A stretch of DNA of 63,794 nt from Acidimicrobiales bacterium (GTDB taxonomy: Bacteria; Actinomycetota; Acidimicrobiia; Acidimicrobiales; CADCSY01), in NCBI GenBank assembly GCA_035512495.1, contig DATKDW010000071.1:1-63794 (forward strand). The letters are read 5' to 3'. Shown one piece after another: positions 1-7,068 of this stretch (position 1 is the first letter of the stretch; each line of letters opens with the position of its first letter). The position numbers and the translations under genes were made by a program. Below the pieces are notes generated by a model. That model made no database searches and was not told where the DNA came from. It was given only the letters and a program-made list of their open reading frames with translations.

Positions 1-21
1 GCGTCTAGCCTGACCGGCGCT

Positions 22-2343
22 ATGGCAACCACCACGGAGCAGCCGGCGCCATCGTCCGACGAGGCGCCCACGTCCAAGCGACCCAAGGTGAAGGCGAGCT
101 CGGTCGCCCTGGCGGTGGGCATCGGCTTCTCGATCGTCACCATCGGATCGTGGGTGGCGGCGACGCTGTTCCACTTCGAGACCGACGACCCAGTCCACCG
201 CACGGTCTTCGGCAACATCCCCGACGCGTGGGTGCTGGCCTTCTACTCGGTCACCCCGGTGCTGCTGATCTGGGGAGCCTGGCACTTCTCGCTCCGGGTC
301 CGGAACTGGGAGCGGGGCGCCCCCGACCGGCGGGCCACCACCAAGGCCAACGTGGGCCGACGCCTGAAGGACTTCCGGGCAGGCGTCTACATGCAGACCC
401 TGCTGCGCGACCGCGGCGCCGGGCTCATGCACTCGATGATCTACTTCGGGTTCCTGACACTGCTGGCGGTCACCACGGTGCTCGAGATCGACCACCAGAT
501 GCCGCCGGTGCTGAAGTTCCTCCACGGCGACGTCTACCGGGGCTACGCCTTCGTAGGCGACCTCGCCGGGGTGGTGTTCACCATCGGGGTGGCATGGGCC
601 ATCTACCGCCGCTACATCCAGCGCGTCTACCGGATCCGCATCAAGTCCAAGCCCGAGCACGCCCTGATCCTCGCCACCTTCCTGGTGCTCGGCATCACCG
701 GGTTCACCACCGAGATGTTCCGCATCGCCCTCGAGGGCCGGCCCGACCACGAGGTCTGGTCGTTCATCGGGTACCCGCTCTCGGGTCTGGTCGATGGGCT
801 CAGCGCCGAGGCCCTCTCGAGCTGGCACCGCTCGCAGTGGATCACCCACGTGGTGGCCTTCTTCACCTTCCTCGTGATCCTCCCGATCACCATGCTCCGT
901 CACATGTTCACCAGCCCGCTGAACATGTACCTGCGCGACCGCGAGCGCCCCAAGGGCGCCATGAAGGCCATGCCCAACCTCATGGAGACCGAGCTCGAGA
1001 CCTTCGGTGCCAGCGTCATCGAGGATTTCACCTGGAAGCAGCTGCTCGACACTGACGCCTGCACCATGTGCGGCCGCTGCACCAGCGTGTGCCCGGCGCA
1101 TGCCACCGGCAAGGCCCTCGACCCCCGCGAGATCGTGCTCAAGACCGGAGAGGTCATGGCCGCCACCGCTGCGGGCTCGCCGGTGTCGCCTCCCCTCGGC
1201 GTCGACCGCGACATCACCATCTCGTCCAACGCCATGTTCGAGCGGATCACCGCCGAGGAGATCTGGCAGTGCACCTCGTGCAAGGCGTGCGACGAGATCT
1301 GCCCGGTCAACATCGAGATCCTCGACAAGATCCTCGACATGCGCCGCTACCTGTCGCTCATGGAGTCCAACTTCCCCTCCGAGCTCGGCAGCGCCTACCG
1401 CTCCATGGAGAACTCCGGCAACCCGTGGGGGATGGCGCAGGACGACCGCGCCGCGTGGGCCAAGGACCTCGAGGGCATCGACGTGGTCGAGCCCGGTAGC
1501 GAGCTCGACCACGAGTACCTCTACTGGGTCGGCTGCGCCGGCAGCTTCGACGACAAGAACCAGAAGGTCACCCAGGCCACCGCCAAGCTCATGCAGCGCG
1601 CCGGGCTCGACTTCGCCATCCTCGGCCCCTCGGAGATGTGCACCGGCGACCCCGCCCGCCGCTCGGGCAACGAGTACATCTTCCAGATGCTGGCCATGCA
1701 GAACATCGAGACGCTCGACGGCATGGCGGTCAAGAAGATCGTCACCCAGTGCCCGCACTGCTTCAACACCCTGCTGAACGAGTACCCGCAGCTCGGCGGC
1801 CACTACGAGGTCATCCACCACTCCCAGCTGCTGAGCCACCTCATCGACTCCGGCCAGCTCGATGTGTCCGGTGCCCGCCTCGACGAGCGGATCACCTACC
1901 ACGACTCGTGCTACCTCGGCCGCCACAACGACATCTACATGGGGCCCCGCAAGGTGGTGGGCGCCATCGCCGGCGTCGAGGTGGTCGAGATGGGCCGCAC
2001 CGGCACCAAGGGCATGTGCTGCGGCGCCGGTGGTGCCCGCATGTGGATGGAGGAGACGGTCGGCAAGAAGGTCAACGACGAGCGTTCCCAGGAGGCCATC
2101 GCCACCGGGGCCACGCGCGTCGCCACCGCCTGCCCGTTCTGCTACATCATGCTCGACGACGGCGTGAAGGGGGCCGGCAAGGAGGAGGATGAGGTGCGCG
2201 TGGCCGACATCTCCATCCACCTCCTCGAAGCCCTCGAGCACCCCACCGTCGCCAACGGCGCGCGCCGCAACCCCGCCGAGGACATCAAGGTGGGTGGCGG
2301 CGCCGGCGAGGACACCGACCCCGAGGTCGAGCCGGCCGAGTAG
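22..2343 (+). CDS. EtfD-like membrane Fe-S oxidoreductase (HdrD/CCG family)
   Basis: This 773-residue membrane protein probably passes electrons from a soluble donor such as electron-transferring flavoprotein to the quinone pool. The first ~300 residues hold about six hydrophobic segments like the haem-b nitrate-reductase gamma fold. Two ferredoxin-type [4Fe-4S] motifs follow (CTMCGRCTSVCP near residue 347; CTSCKACDEICP near 417). Two cysteine-rich CCG domains come next: the first starts near 503 and ends in CPHC; the second starts near 626 and shows CYLG, CCGAGG and CPFC. This order matches mycobacterial EtfD (Rv0338c), which serves fatty-acid oxidation with EtfAB. No etfAB genes lie in the window, so the partner is inferred. 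The ATG at 22 gives the whole membrane region. The acidic tail after about 740 carries no motif. Confidence 0.85.
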   Translation: MATTTEQPAPSSDEAPTSKRPKVKASSVALAVGIGFSIVTIGSWVAATLFHFETDDPVHRTVFGNIPDAWVLAFYSVTPVLLIWGAWHFSLRVRNWERGAPDRRATTKANVGRRLKDFRAGVYMQTLLRDRGAGLMHSMIYFGFLTLLAVTTVLEIDHQMPPVLKFLHGDVYRGYAFVGDLAGVVFTIGVAWAIYRRYIQRVYRIRIKSKPEHALILATFLVLGITGFTTEMFRIALEGRPDHEVWSFIGYPLSGLVDGLSAEALSSWHRSQWITHVVAFFTFLVILPITMLRHMFTSPLNMYLRDRERPKGAMKAMPNLMETELETFGASVIEDFTWKQLLDTDACTMCGRCTSVCPAHATGKALDPREIVLKTGEVMAATAAGSPVSPPLGVDRDITISSNAMFERITAEEIWQCTSCKACDEICPVNIEILDKILDMRRYLSLMESNFPSELGSAYRSMENSGNPWGMAQDDRAAWAKDLEGIDVVEPGSELDHEYLYWVGCAGSFDDKNQKVTQATAKLMQRAGLDFAILGPSEMCTGDPARRSGNEYIFQMLAMQNIETLDGMAVKKIVTQCPHCFNTLLNEYPQLGGHYEVIHHSQLLSHLIDSGQLDVSGARLDERITYHDSCYLGRHNDIYMGPRKVVGAIAGVEVVEMGRTGTKGMCCGAGGARMWMEETVGKKVNDERSQEAIATGATRVATACPFCYIMLDDGVKGAGKEEDEVRVADISIHLLEALEHPTVANGARRNPAEDIKVGGGAGEDTDPEVEPAE

Positions 2344-2356
2344 CGGCCCACCCTCG

Positions 2357-2929
2357 CTAGCGGCGGGGGCGGAAGTTCTCGAAGTAGCGGCTGGGGGTGG
2401 GACCCCGCTGGCCGTGGTACTTCGAGCCGAGCTTGCCGGTGCCGTAGGGCTGGTCGGCAGCAGTGGTCATCTGCAGGAAGCTGATCTGGCCGATCTTCAT
2501 GCCCGGGTAGAGCGTGATCGGCAACGTGGCCACGTTGGAGAGCTCGAGCGTGAGGTGGCCGTCCCAACCTGCATCGACGAATCCCGCGGTGCTGTGGATG
2601 AGCAGACCGAGGCGGCCGAGGGAGCTCTTGCCCTCGAGGCGGGCGACCAGGTCGTCGGGCAGCGCCACCCGCTCGGCGGTTGAGCCGAGGACGAACTCGC
2701 CGGGGTGGAGGATGAAGACGTCGTCCTCGCCCACCTCGACCAGCTCGGTGAGCTCCTCGAGGTCCTGCTTCACGTCGATGTGGGCCATCGTGTGGTTGCG
2801 GAACACCCGGAAGAAGCGGTCGATGTGCAGATCGACCGACGACGGCTGGATGTCGGCCTCGTCGAAGGGCTCGATGACGATGCGGCCCGCAGCCAGCTGC
2901 TCGCGGATGGTCCGGTCGGAGAGGATCAC
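2357..2929 (-). CDS. dcd: dCTP deaminase, probably dUMP-forming (bifunctional dCTP deaminase/dUTPase)
   Basis: The 190-residue enzyme converts dCTP to dUTP, and probably on to dUMP, supplying thymidylate synthesis and limiting uracil in DNA. Family signatures are clear: QPSSVDLH near residue 28, [11 protein letters not shown] near 99, [13 protein letters not shown] near 111, [10 protein letters not shown] near 142, and a C-terminal GQRGPTPSR. Length and the C-terminal motif match the bifunctional Mycobacterium tuberculosis enzyme (190 aa) better than the E. coli deaminase, so the dUMP-forming assignment is by similarity. It stands alone, convergent with the Fe-S oxidoreductase 13 bp away. Confidence 0.93.
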   Translation of the reverse strand: MILSDRTIREQLAAGRIVIEPFDEADIQPSSVDLHIDRFFRVFRNHTMAHIDVKQDLEELTELVEVGEDDVFILHPGEFVLGSTAERVALPDDLVARLEGKSSLGRLGLLIHSTAGFVDAGWDGHLTLELSNVATLPITLYPGMKIGQISFLQMTTAADQPYGTGKLGSKYHGQRGPTPSRYFENFRPRR

Positions 2930-2985
2930 GGCTGCCGACCCTAGCGCCGACCGGTGACGGCGACGGAGGTGGGACGTGGCCCCTC

Positions 2986-3015
2986 GCGGGGGTGGTTCAG
3001 GGGCAGAACATCACC
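2986..3015 (+). pseudogene. 5'-half relic of a tRNA-Gly-like gene
   Basis: These 30 bases match the first 30 bases of the intact tRNA-Gly at 4363-4392 at 26 positions, covering the 5' acceptor strand, the whole D arm (GTTCAGGGGCAGAAC) and the start of the anticodon stem. After 3015 the similarity stops. No CCCCCGC strand exists downstream to close the acceptor stem and no CCC anticodon loop is present, so it cannot fold as a tRNA. It sits in the 113-bp gap upstream of dcd. Confidence 0.55.
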
Positions 3016-3042
3016 GGTCGAGGGTCAGGTTCCGCATCGACA

Positions 3043-3774
3043 TCAGAGGGCGGCGGCGGTCCGGAAGCGCGCCACGACCGACTCGTCACCGAAGACCTCC
3101 AGCTCGCCGAGGGGGTCTCGGCCCCACGAGATGAGGAGCAGGTCCCGCGCCGTCGCCCTCACGGCCGCGTCGCCCTTGGCATGGCCGCGTGCAACCTCCA
3201 CGTGGTCGCCGTGCATGGTGAAGAGCCACTCTCCCGTGGCGTCGGTGGCGTGCAGGTGGAGGGTCTCGCCGCTGCCGCCGACGGGCTGGCCCTCGGCATG
3301 GGGGATGAAGACGTCGCACATCTCGTCGATGCCGTCGACCGCGAAGCCGGGATCGACCGGCTCCGGCTCGACCCCTGCGGCCAGCTCGGCATCGATCCGG
3401 TGCACCAGGGTTTCCTGGGCGATCCGCCGGAAGTAGAAGTCGGTGGTGCCGGGGCCGGCCCACGTCCACCGGCGCTCGCCCGGCGTCGCGGCTGACAGGA
3501 CGGCAACGGCCTCGTCGACACCGGCCCGGAACCAGTCGGCGAGCGGTTGGCCCTCGGCGGGAGGAAGGCGCCAGGTGGCCGGATCCGGAAACTCGGCGGG
3601 ATCGTCCCGGACGGCGGCCGTCTGCCATCGGTGGACGTTGCCCGTGTGCCGGACGAGCTCGGCGAGGGTCCAGTCAGGACACGTCGGCACCGGGGCCGAC
3701 AGGTCGCCCTCGGCCAGGTCGGCCATCCGGTGCCCGTCCCGGCGCAGGTGGGTGAGGTAGTCGTCGCGCTCCAC
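3043..3774 (-). CDS. TIGR03083/maleylpyruvate isomerase family protein (mycothiol-dependent-enzyme-like)
   Basis: The protein is about 243 residues, starting at GTG 3774. The N-terminal half is a DinB/MDMPI four-helix domain with the family motif CPDWTLAELVRHTGNVHRW (~residues 28-46). The C-terminal half looks like the MDMPI_C sterol-carrier-like domain. Actinobacterial relatives include mycothiol-dependent maleylpyruvate isomerase, but most are of unknown substrate. Whether the metal-binding histidines of true DinB enzymes are all present cannot be decided by eye. An upstream extension of the frame is arginine-rich, non-protein-like and overlaps the next gene, so it was discarded. The gene follows the deoxyribosyltransferase-like gene by 5 bp, suggesting one transcript. 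Confidence 0.75.
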   Translation of the reverse strand: MERDDYLTHLRRDGHRMADLAEGDLSAPVPTCPDWTLAELVRHTGNVHRWQTAAVRDDPAEFPDPATWRLPPAEGQPLADWFRAGVDEAVAVLSAATPGERRWTWAGPGTTDFYFRRIAQETLVHRIDAELAAGVEPEPVDPGFAVDGIDEMCDVFIPHAEGQPVGGSGETLHLHATDATGEWLFTMHGDHVEVARGHAKGDAAVRATARDLLLISWGRDPLGELEVFGDESVVARFRTAAAL

Positions 3775-3779
3775 GGACG

Positions 3780-4268
3780 TCAGCCTGCCACGGCGGCCGA
3801 GAGGGCGGCGATGGCGCCGTCGAGGCTGGACTCGATCACCCCACCGGAGCGCTCGATGAAGTGCTCGACCTGGAGGTTCACCACGGTGGCCTCGTTGTCG
3901 CCGCTGTCGCGCAGGTCGCTGCGCCAGCCCACGACGGGGACCTCGAGCGCGGCGGCGTAGCCGATCTCGGCCGCGGTGCCCGAGTCGACGTCGGAACCGT
4001 CGAGCACCGCCAGCACACCGTCGGCGCGGTCGATCATCGAGGCGTTGGCCGCCCCCGCGGCCCGGTTGGCCCGGACCAGCGCCCGGCGCCGCTCGTCGTG
4101 GTCGACGATGCCGAGGGCGGTCTCGATGTCGCCTCCGCCGGTCCACGGGTCGGCGACGTCGAAGCCGGCGGCCCGCACCGCGGGGACCACCACCTCGTCG
4201 TGGAAGCGGCGGCCGGGCTCGGTGAACCCCAGCGGCCCGGCGAGGTACACCAAGGGGCGATCGCGCAT
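3780..4268 (-). CDS. nucleoside 2-deoxyribosyltransferase family protein
   Basis: The 162-residue protein (from the second Met; an ATG six codons upstream at 4286 is possible) begins RPLVYLAGPLGF, the phosphate-loop-like motif of this family. Further on it has DGSDVDSGTAAEIGYA (~residues 95-115), which contains the conserved Asp and catalytic Glu. Such enzymes move or hydrolyse the deoxyribose of nucleosides or nucleotides in purine and pyrimidine salvage. dcd, another deoxynucleotide gene, lies two genes away on the same strand. Substrate is not predictable. Confidence 0.8.
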   Translation of the reverse strand: MRDRPLVYLAGPLGFTEPGRRFHDEVVVPAVRAAGFDVADPWTGGGDIETALGIVDHDERRRALVRANRAAGAANASMIDRADGVLAVLDGSDVDSGTAAEIGYAAALEVPVVGWRSDLRDSGDNEATVVNLQVEHFIERSGGVIESSLDGAIAALSAAVAG

Positions 4269-4346
4269 GGGCCCATGGTGGCCCACCGGAGCTCCTGCCG
4301 GCGGGTCACGCCTTGGGCCCCGACGGGTGTCCTCCTCGCCGAGCAG

Positions 4347-4352
4347 TAGAGT
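4347..4352 (+). promoter_or_regulatory. candidate -10 element of the tRNA-Gly promoter
   Basis: TAGAGT ends 10 bases before the first base of the tRNA, a suitable distance for a stable-RNA -10 box. No convincing -35 hexamer was found at 16-18 bp. Confidence 0.35.
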
Positions 4353-4362
4353 GCGCGACGCC

Positions 4363-4436
4363 GCGGGTGTAGTTCAGAGGCAGAACATCAGCTTCCCAAG
4401 CTGAGAACGCGGGTTCGATTCCCGTCACCCGCTCCA
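4363..4436 (+). tRNA. tRNA-Gly (anticodon CCC)
   Basis: The cloverleaf closes fully. The acceptor GCGGGTG (4363-4369) pairs with CACCCGC (4426-4432), followed by discriminator T and an encoded CCA (4434-4436). The D arm is GTTC..GAAC. The anticodon stem TCAGC/GCTGA encloses loop TTCCCAA, giving anticodon CCC, which reads GGG glycine codons. The T arm is CGGGTTCGATTCCCG. The 3' half, from base 4387 on, is the target duplicated at 6982-7031, so this tRNA has served as an integration site. Confidence 0.96.
4387..4436 (+). repeat. attachment-site-like direct repeat, copy 1 (3' half of tRNA-Gly)
   Basis: This 50-bp segment is repeated exactly at 6982-7031. It starts inside the anticodon stem and ends with the encoded CCA, the usual crossover region of tyrosine integrases that target tRNA genes. 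Confidence 0.85.
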
Positions 4437-4440
4437 CTCG

Positions 4441-4485
4441 AAGGCCCTGGTCAGGGCGCTGCGGCGCCCCTCCGACCGGGGCCTT
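4441..4485 (+). terminator. intrinsic terminator-like hairpin after tRNA-Gly
   Basis: Arms AAGGCCCTGGTC (4441-4452) and GACCGGGGCCTT (4474-4485) pair, with an inner stem AGGGCG/CGCCCCT. It begins 4 bp after the CCA. The U tract is absent, as often in high-GC actinobacteria. Confidence 0.6.
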
Positions 4486-4503
4486 CGTCGCGCCGGGAGG
4501 GGC

Positions 4504-4524
4504 GGCGTGACCTTGGCGTGACCT
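4504..4524 (+). repeat. 21-bp direct repeat inside left island end
   Basis: The segment, built from GTGACC units spaced by TTGGC, recurs exactly at 6860-6880. Further GTGACC/GGTCAC units surround the second copy. The position just inside both att-like repeats suggests recombinase arm sites or shared integrase-gene remnants. Confidence 0.6.
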
Positions 4525-4558
4525 AACGGGGCGGCTCCTGGGGAGCCACGGCGGCGCG

Positions 4559-4840
4559 TCACGGGGTCTCGACGAAGCTGCCGTAGCGCTGCTGGGCCGC
4601 CTGGGCCGAGGTGCCGAGCTGGTCGCCGATGCGCTTCCACGACAGCCCGGCGGCGCGGGCGGCGACGACGGCTTCGGCGATCTGGTGCTCGGTGCGAGCG
4701 CGCGCCAGGGCGGCGCGCCGCAACAGGTGCTCGGCGACGTCCACCTCGTCGTCGGGCGAGGGCTCGTAGTCCTCGAAGCGCTGGGCCAGCTCGTCGGCGT
4801 GGTCGAGGATGTCCTGGATCGATCGGGGCATCGGTGTCAC
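4559..4840 (-). CDS. small helix-turn-helix protein, antitoxin-like partner
   Basis: The 93-residue protein has an acidic N-terminal part (residues ~10-35) and a C-terminal helix-turn-helix resembling sigma-region-4/IS-type folds: GLSWKRIGDQLGTS then AQQRYG (residues ~66-88). Its start overlaps the stop of the upstream gene by 4 bp (4837-4840), so the pair is translationally coupled. Context suggests a DNA-binding antitoxin or autoregulator, but there is no direct evidence for toxicity neutralisation. It lies just inside the left island end. Confidence 0.65.
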   Translation of the reverse strand: MTPMPRSIQDILDHADELAQRFEDYEPSPDDEVDVAEHLLRRAALARARTEHQIAEAVVAARAAGLSWKRIGDQLGTSAQAAQQRYGSFVETP

Positions 4841-5061
4841 CTCAGGAACTTCGGGCGGGCTGCCATGGCGTGGACGACGAACTCGACGCCATCCTCGGAC
4901 GTGACCACGCCCACCTCGAGGGGTCGGCCGGCGCGATCCCCGCCGATGACCATGGTGAGGTCGTCGCTCTCGAAGACTCGGATCGGGTGGCGGTAGGCAT
5001 GGAGCATGTCGTCATCGTGTATCCCGTGCCTCCGGGCGCTTGCCAGGACGACGGGTTCCAC
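4837..5061 (-). CDS. small conserved protein, BrnT/toxin-like
   Basis: The 74-residue protein starts at a GTG and reads MEPVVLASARRHGI then DDDMLHAYRHPI. The pattern of a short basic protein with a conserved ARRHG and a C-terminal VVHAMAARPKF recalls BrnT/RelE-like or DUF4258 proteins seen in actinobacterial two-gene cassettes. It is the first gene of a tight operon with the HTH gene. CAAGGTAACTTG, an imperfect dyad, lies a few bases upstream and could be an operator or part of the promoter. Function is inferred only from size and arrangement. Confidence 0.6.
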   Translation of the reverse strand: MEPVVLASARRHGIHDDDMLHAYRHPIRVFESDDLTMVIGGDRAGRPLEVGVVTSEDGVEFVVHAMAARPKFLR

Positions 5062-5384
5062 TACGTCAAGTTACCTTGTTCGTGGTCCGCGGGGCCTGTC
5101 GGCTCGAAAAAGGTGTCGATACTCCACTAGGCCGCTGAGCGGCCCGGGATCTCGCGAGGGAATCTGGGAACGGTCAGTGACGGTTCCTAGCGGTCAGCGC
5201 GACCGAGGGCCCTCAGGGTTTCCCGCCTCGGCCACCGACCTGGCGCCCGCGACTCGGTACGACGTTCTGGGCGCCCCGCCGGCTTCGGAGACCCACCCCA
5301 GGTGTCGCAGCCAGGTGTTATCCGCGATCGACGGCCCGCGCGATCGGCACTTATGCGCTCAGAATGAGGCCGCACTCTGGTCGT
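5062..5384. other. 323-bp intergenic stretch inside the island
   Basis: No believable gene is seen on either strand. The part nearest 5062 is the upstream region of the two-gene operon and contains the A-rich run AAAAAGG near 5107. The remainder, downstream of the methyltransferase stop, has no recognisable motif and no integrase similarity that I could detect. Confidence 0.5.
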
Positions 5385-6137
5385 TCATTGGGATTCCGAT
5401 TGCAGCCAGAAGACGAACACGGTGGCGTCTTCCTTCGCGGGACGGCCGGCTGCGTCGAGGACTGCGACCGTTGCGAGTCCCACCGATGACGCGAGCCTGC
5501 GAAAGCCGTCCTGCGTGTGCCAGTGGAGCACCCATGGTCGATCGACCGTCGTTCGCCGTCCCGCGGTGACCCGTTCGTAGCGGAGGGTCGTGCGTTGCGT
5601 CCGCGCCTCGTCGTCGCGCTCCTCGGCGATGGCAGTGACGCTGATGGTGGACCCGTCCGGCTCAGTCGCAGAGCGTGGTTGGCCGAGCGCATCTTCGGCC
5701 GTCGGCGTCGGGACGAACAGGGGAACGAGGGCGGAGCCGCCCTCGTCGAGGTGGTCACGGATTCGTTCCAGCGCTCGCGTCGCCGTGGTGTCGTCCGGCA
5801 GCAGGTTGAAGGTGGGGCCCGCAAGGAAGATCGACCGGTAGCGCCTGGGAAGGTCGAGTGATTCCATCGCCTGGTGATGCACCGTGACGTCGAGACCGTC
5901 GTCGGCGGCGCGTCGGCGACAGATCGCGAGCATGTCGGCTGACGAGTCGACGCCATCGACGTCGAGGCCGCGTCGACGCAGCTCGAGAAGCGGATCGCCG
6001 TTGCCGCAGCCGAGCTCGAGGGCAGGCTGGCCCGAGGCTTCGATGAAGCGGGCGTACGACTCAGGGTCTTGCGACGCCGACTTCAGGGGCGCGTAGAGCT
6101 CGGCGACGATGCCCGTGTAGAACGATGCCGGCTCCAC
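5385..6137 (-). CDS. SAM-dependent class I methyltransferase
   Basis: The 250-residue protein starts at GTG 6137. It has the class I methyltransferase motif ALELGCGNGDPLLEL (~residues 33-47), motif II VDGVDSSADML, and a later hydrophobic strand SIFLAGPTFNLL. The substrate is unknown; the shape (small-molecule/UbiE type with a C-terminal beta part) is common to many actinobacterial enzymes. The open frame continues upstream for 141 codons, but that part is not protein-like and overlaps the divergent acetyltransferase, so GTG 6137 was chosen. It is island cargo. Confidence 0.8.
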   Translation of the reverse strand: MEPASFYTGIVAELYAPLKSASQDPESYARFIEASGQPALELGCGNGDPLLELRRRGLDVDGVDSSADMLAICRRRAADDGLDVTVHHQAMESLDLPRRYRSIFLAGPTFNLLPDDTTATRALERIRDHLDEGGSALVPLFVPTPTAEDALGQPRSATEPDGSTISVTAIAEERDDEARTQRTTLRYERVTAGRRTTVDRPWVLHWHTQDGFRRLASSVGLATVAVLDAAGRPAKEDATVFVFWLQSESQ

Positions 6138-6336
6138 ACTCTCGGCAGTCTCGCGCCCGCTCAGGCGGGCTGCGTCGCGATAACGACGCGGACGCTCGGG
6201 CAGTCGCCGGATCTGGACGCAGTCCACACACCGGATATCTACGGAACCGCCCCGCGGCAAGCGCCGGTGGGTGACAGGCTCTGGGTGGTTGATGACGATC
6301 CCGGCATCCGTCGCCACACTCTCGGAAGGAGCGACT

Positions 6337-6777
6337 GTGGTCGAGATCCGCGAATTGCAGGTGGGACAGCCGGATGTGCTGGTCGAGCTGTTCGCGGCGG
6401 TGCTCCCAGACTTCGATCCCTCCCTCTCAACCGACGGTGCCGGGCCGCAAGCGTTCCTCGAGGACCCAACATCCTTTGCGCTCGGCGCGTACGTCGGCCG
6501 AACTCCGGCTGGCCTGGCGTGGGGTCTGCACATGCGCTCGCCCAGCGGACGGTTGACCACCTACGTGCACGAGTTGGACGTGCGCGAGGCGTGGCGGCGA
6601 CAAGGCATCGCGACGGCGCTCATCACCGAGGCCATGGTGCTCGCGCGCAGGCACGGCTCAACCAAGTTCTGGCTCTCGACGGGTGCGCACAACGAGACGG
6701 CCCAAGCGCTCTACGAGTCTCTCGGCGGGGATCGGAAGCCTCTCGGCGATGTCAACTACTGGTGGACCCTCGACTGA
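6337..6777 (+). CDS. GNAT acetyltransferase resembling AAC(3)-I aminoglycoside acetyltransferases
   Basis: The 146-residue protein begins at GTG 6337 after a strong Shine-Dalgarno GGAAGGAG (6324-6331). The acetyl-CoA loop RRQGIATALI (~residues 87-96) is the GNAT motif A and is identical to the same stretch of AAC(3)-Ia as I recall that sequence. The preceding HELDVREAW, the FLEDPTSFALGAYVG segment (~42-56) and the C-terminal ETAQALYESLGG also align with that family. This supports AAC(3)-I-like structure, not proven drug resistance; many relatives act on other amines. It lies alone on the plus strand near the right island end. Confidence 0.78.
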   Translation: MVEIRELQVGQPDVLVELFAAVLPDFDPSLSTDGAGPQAFLEDPTSFALGAYVGRTPAGLAWGLHMRSPSGRLTTYVHELDVREAWRRQGIATALITEAMVLARRHGSTKFWLSTGAHNETAQALYESLGGDRKPLGDVNYWWTLD

Positions 6778-6859
6778 GCTTGTGCCTCCCGGCACCGGAC
6801 CGAGCTCGTAGGTGGCCGCGGGGTTCCGCAGAGTCCGATCCCGCGCTCATCTCGGCTCC

Positions 6860-6880
6860 GGCGTGACCTTGGCGTGACCT
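6860..6880 (+). repeat. 21-bp direct repeat inside right island end
   Basis: Exact second copy of 4504-4524. The next 70 bases hold several more GTGACC/GGTCAC motifs (GGTCAC occurs in the stretches around 6890 and 6915; TGTGACC near 6935). Confidence 0.6.
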
Positions 6881-6981
6881 GACGGACGGTCACGGGCGGC
6901 TTCTGGCGGTCACGGACGGACACGCTAAAACGCTGTGACCAGGGAGTTCGCGCTGAACCGGCTGGTCAGGAACCCCCTCCG

Positions 6982-7031
6982 ATCAGCTTCCCAAGCTGAG
7001 AACGCGGGTTCGATTCCCGTCACCCGCTCCA
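6982..7031 (+). repeat. attachment-site-like direct repeat, copy 2 (orphan tRNA-Gly 3' half)
   Basis: Exact 50-bp copy of 4387-4436 containing the anticodon arm, T arm, 3' acceptor strand and CCA, but with no 5' half in front. It therefore marks the far end of an integration event rather than a second tRNA gene. Confidence 0.85.
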
Positions 7032-7068
7032 ATCCAACCCACTGCGCTTCCCGGTCTCTGACCTGAGG

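Larger units (their letters stand above)
4387..7031 (+). mobile_element. small tRNA-Gly-flanked genomic island, integrase lost
   Basis: The 2.6-kb segment is bounded by exact 50-bp direct repeats, one within the intact tRNA-Gly and one an orphan 3' half. It contains a two-gene toxin/antitoxin-like operon, a methyltransferase, an AAC(3)-I-like acetyltransferase and two long gaps. A 21-bp repeat lies just inside each end. No integrase, excisionase or replication gene is visible, so it is either a deletion relic of a larger integrative element or is mobilised in trans. Flanking genes are ordinary chromosomal genes. Confidence 0.65.

Noticed and set aside
2986-3060. A complete tRNA gene upstream of dcd.
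   Set aside because: Similarity stops after 30 bases; no closing acceptor strand and no anticodon loop could be folded.
5062-5384. A remnant integrase gene in the island gap.
   Set aside because: No tyrosine-recombinase box (R..H..R..Y pattern) was visible in any frame, and the available frames are short and Arg-rich.
6982-7031. A second tRNA-Gly gene.
   Set aside because: The 5' acceptor strand and D arm are absent, so it cannot fold; it is the far att copy.
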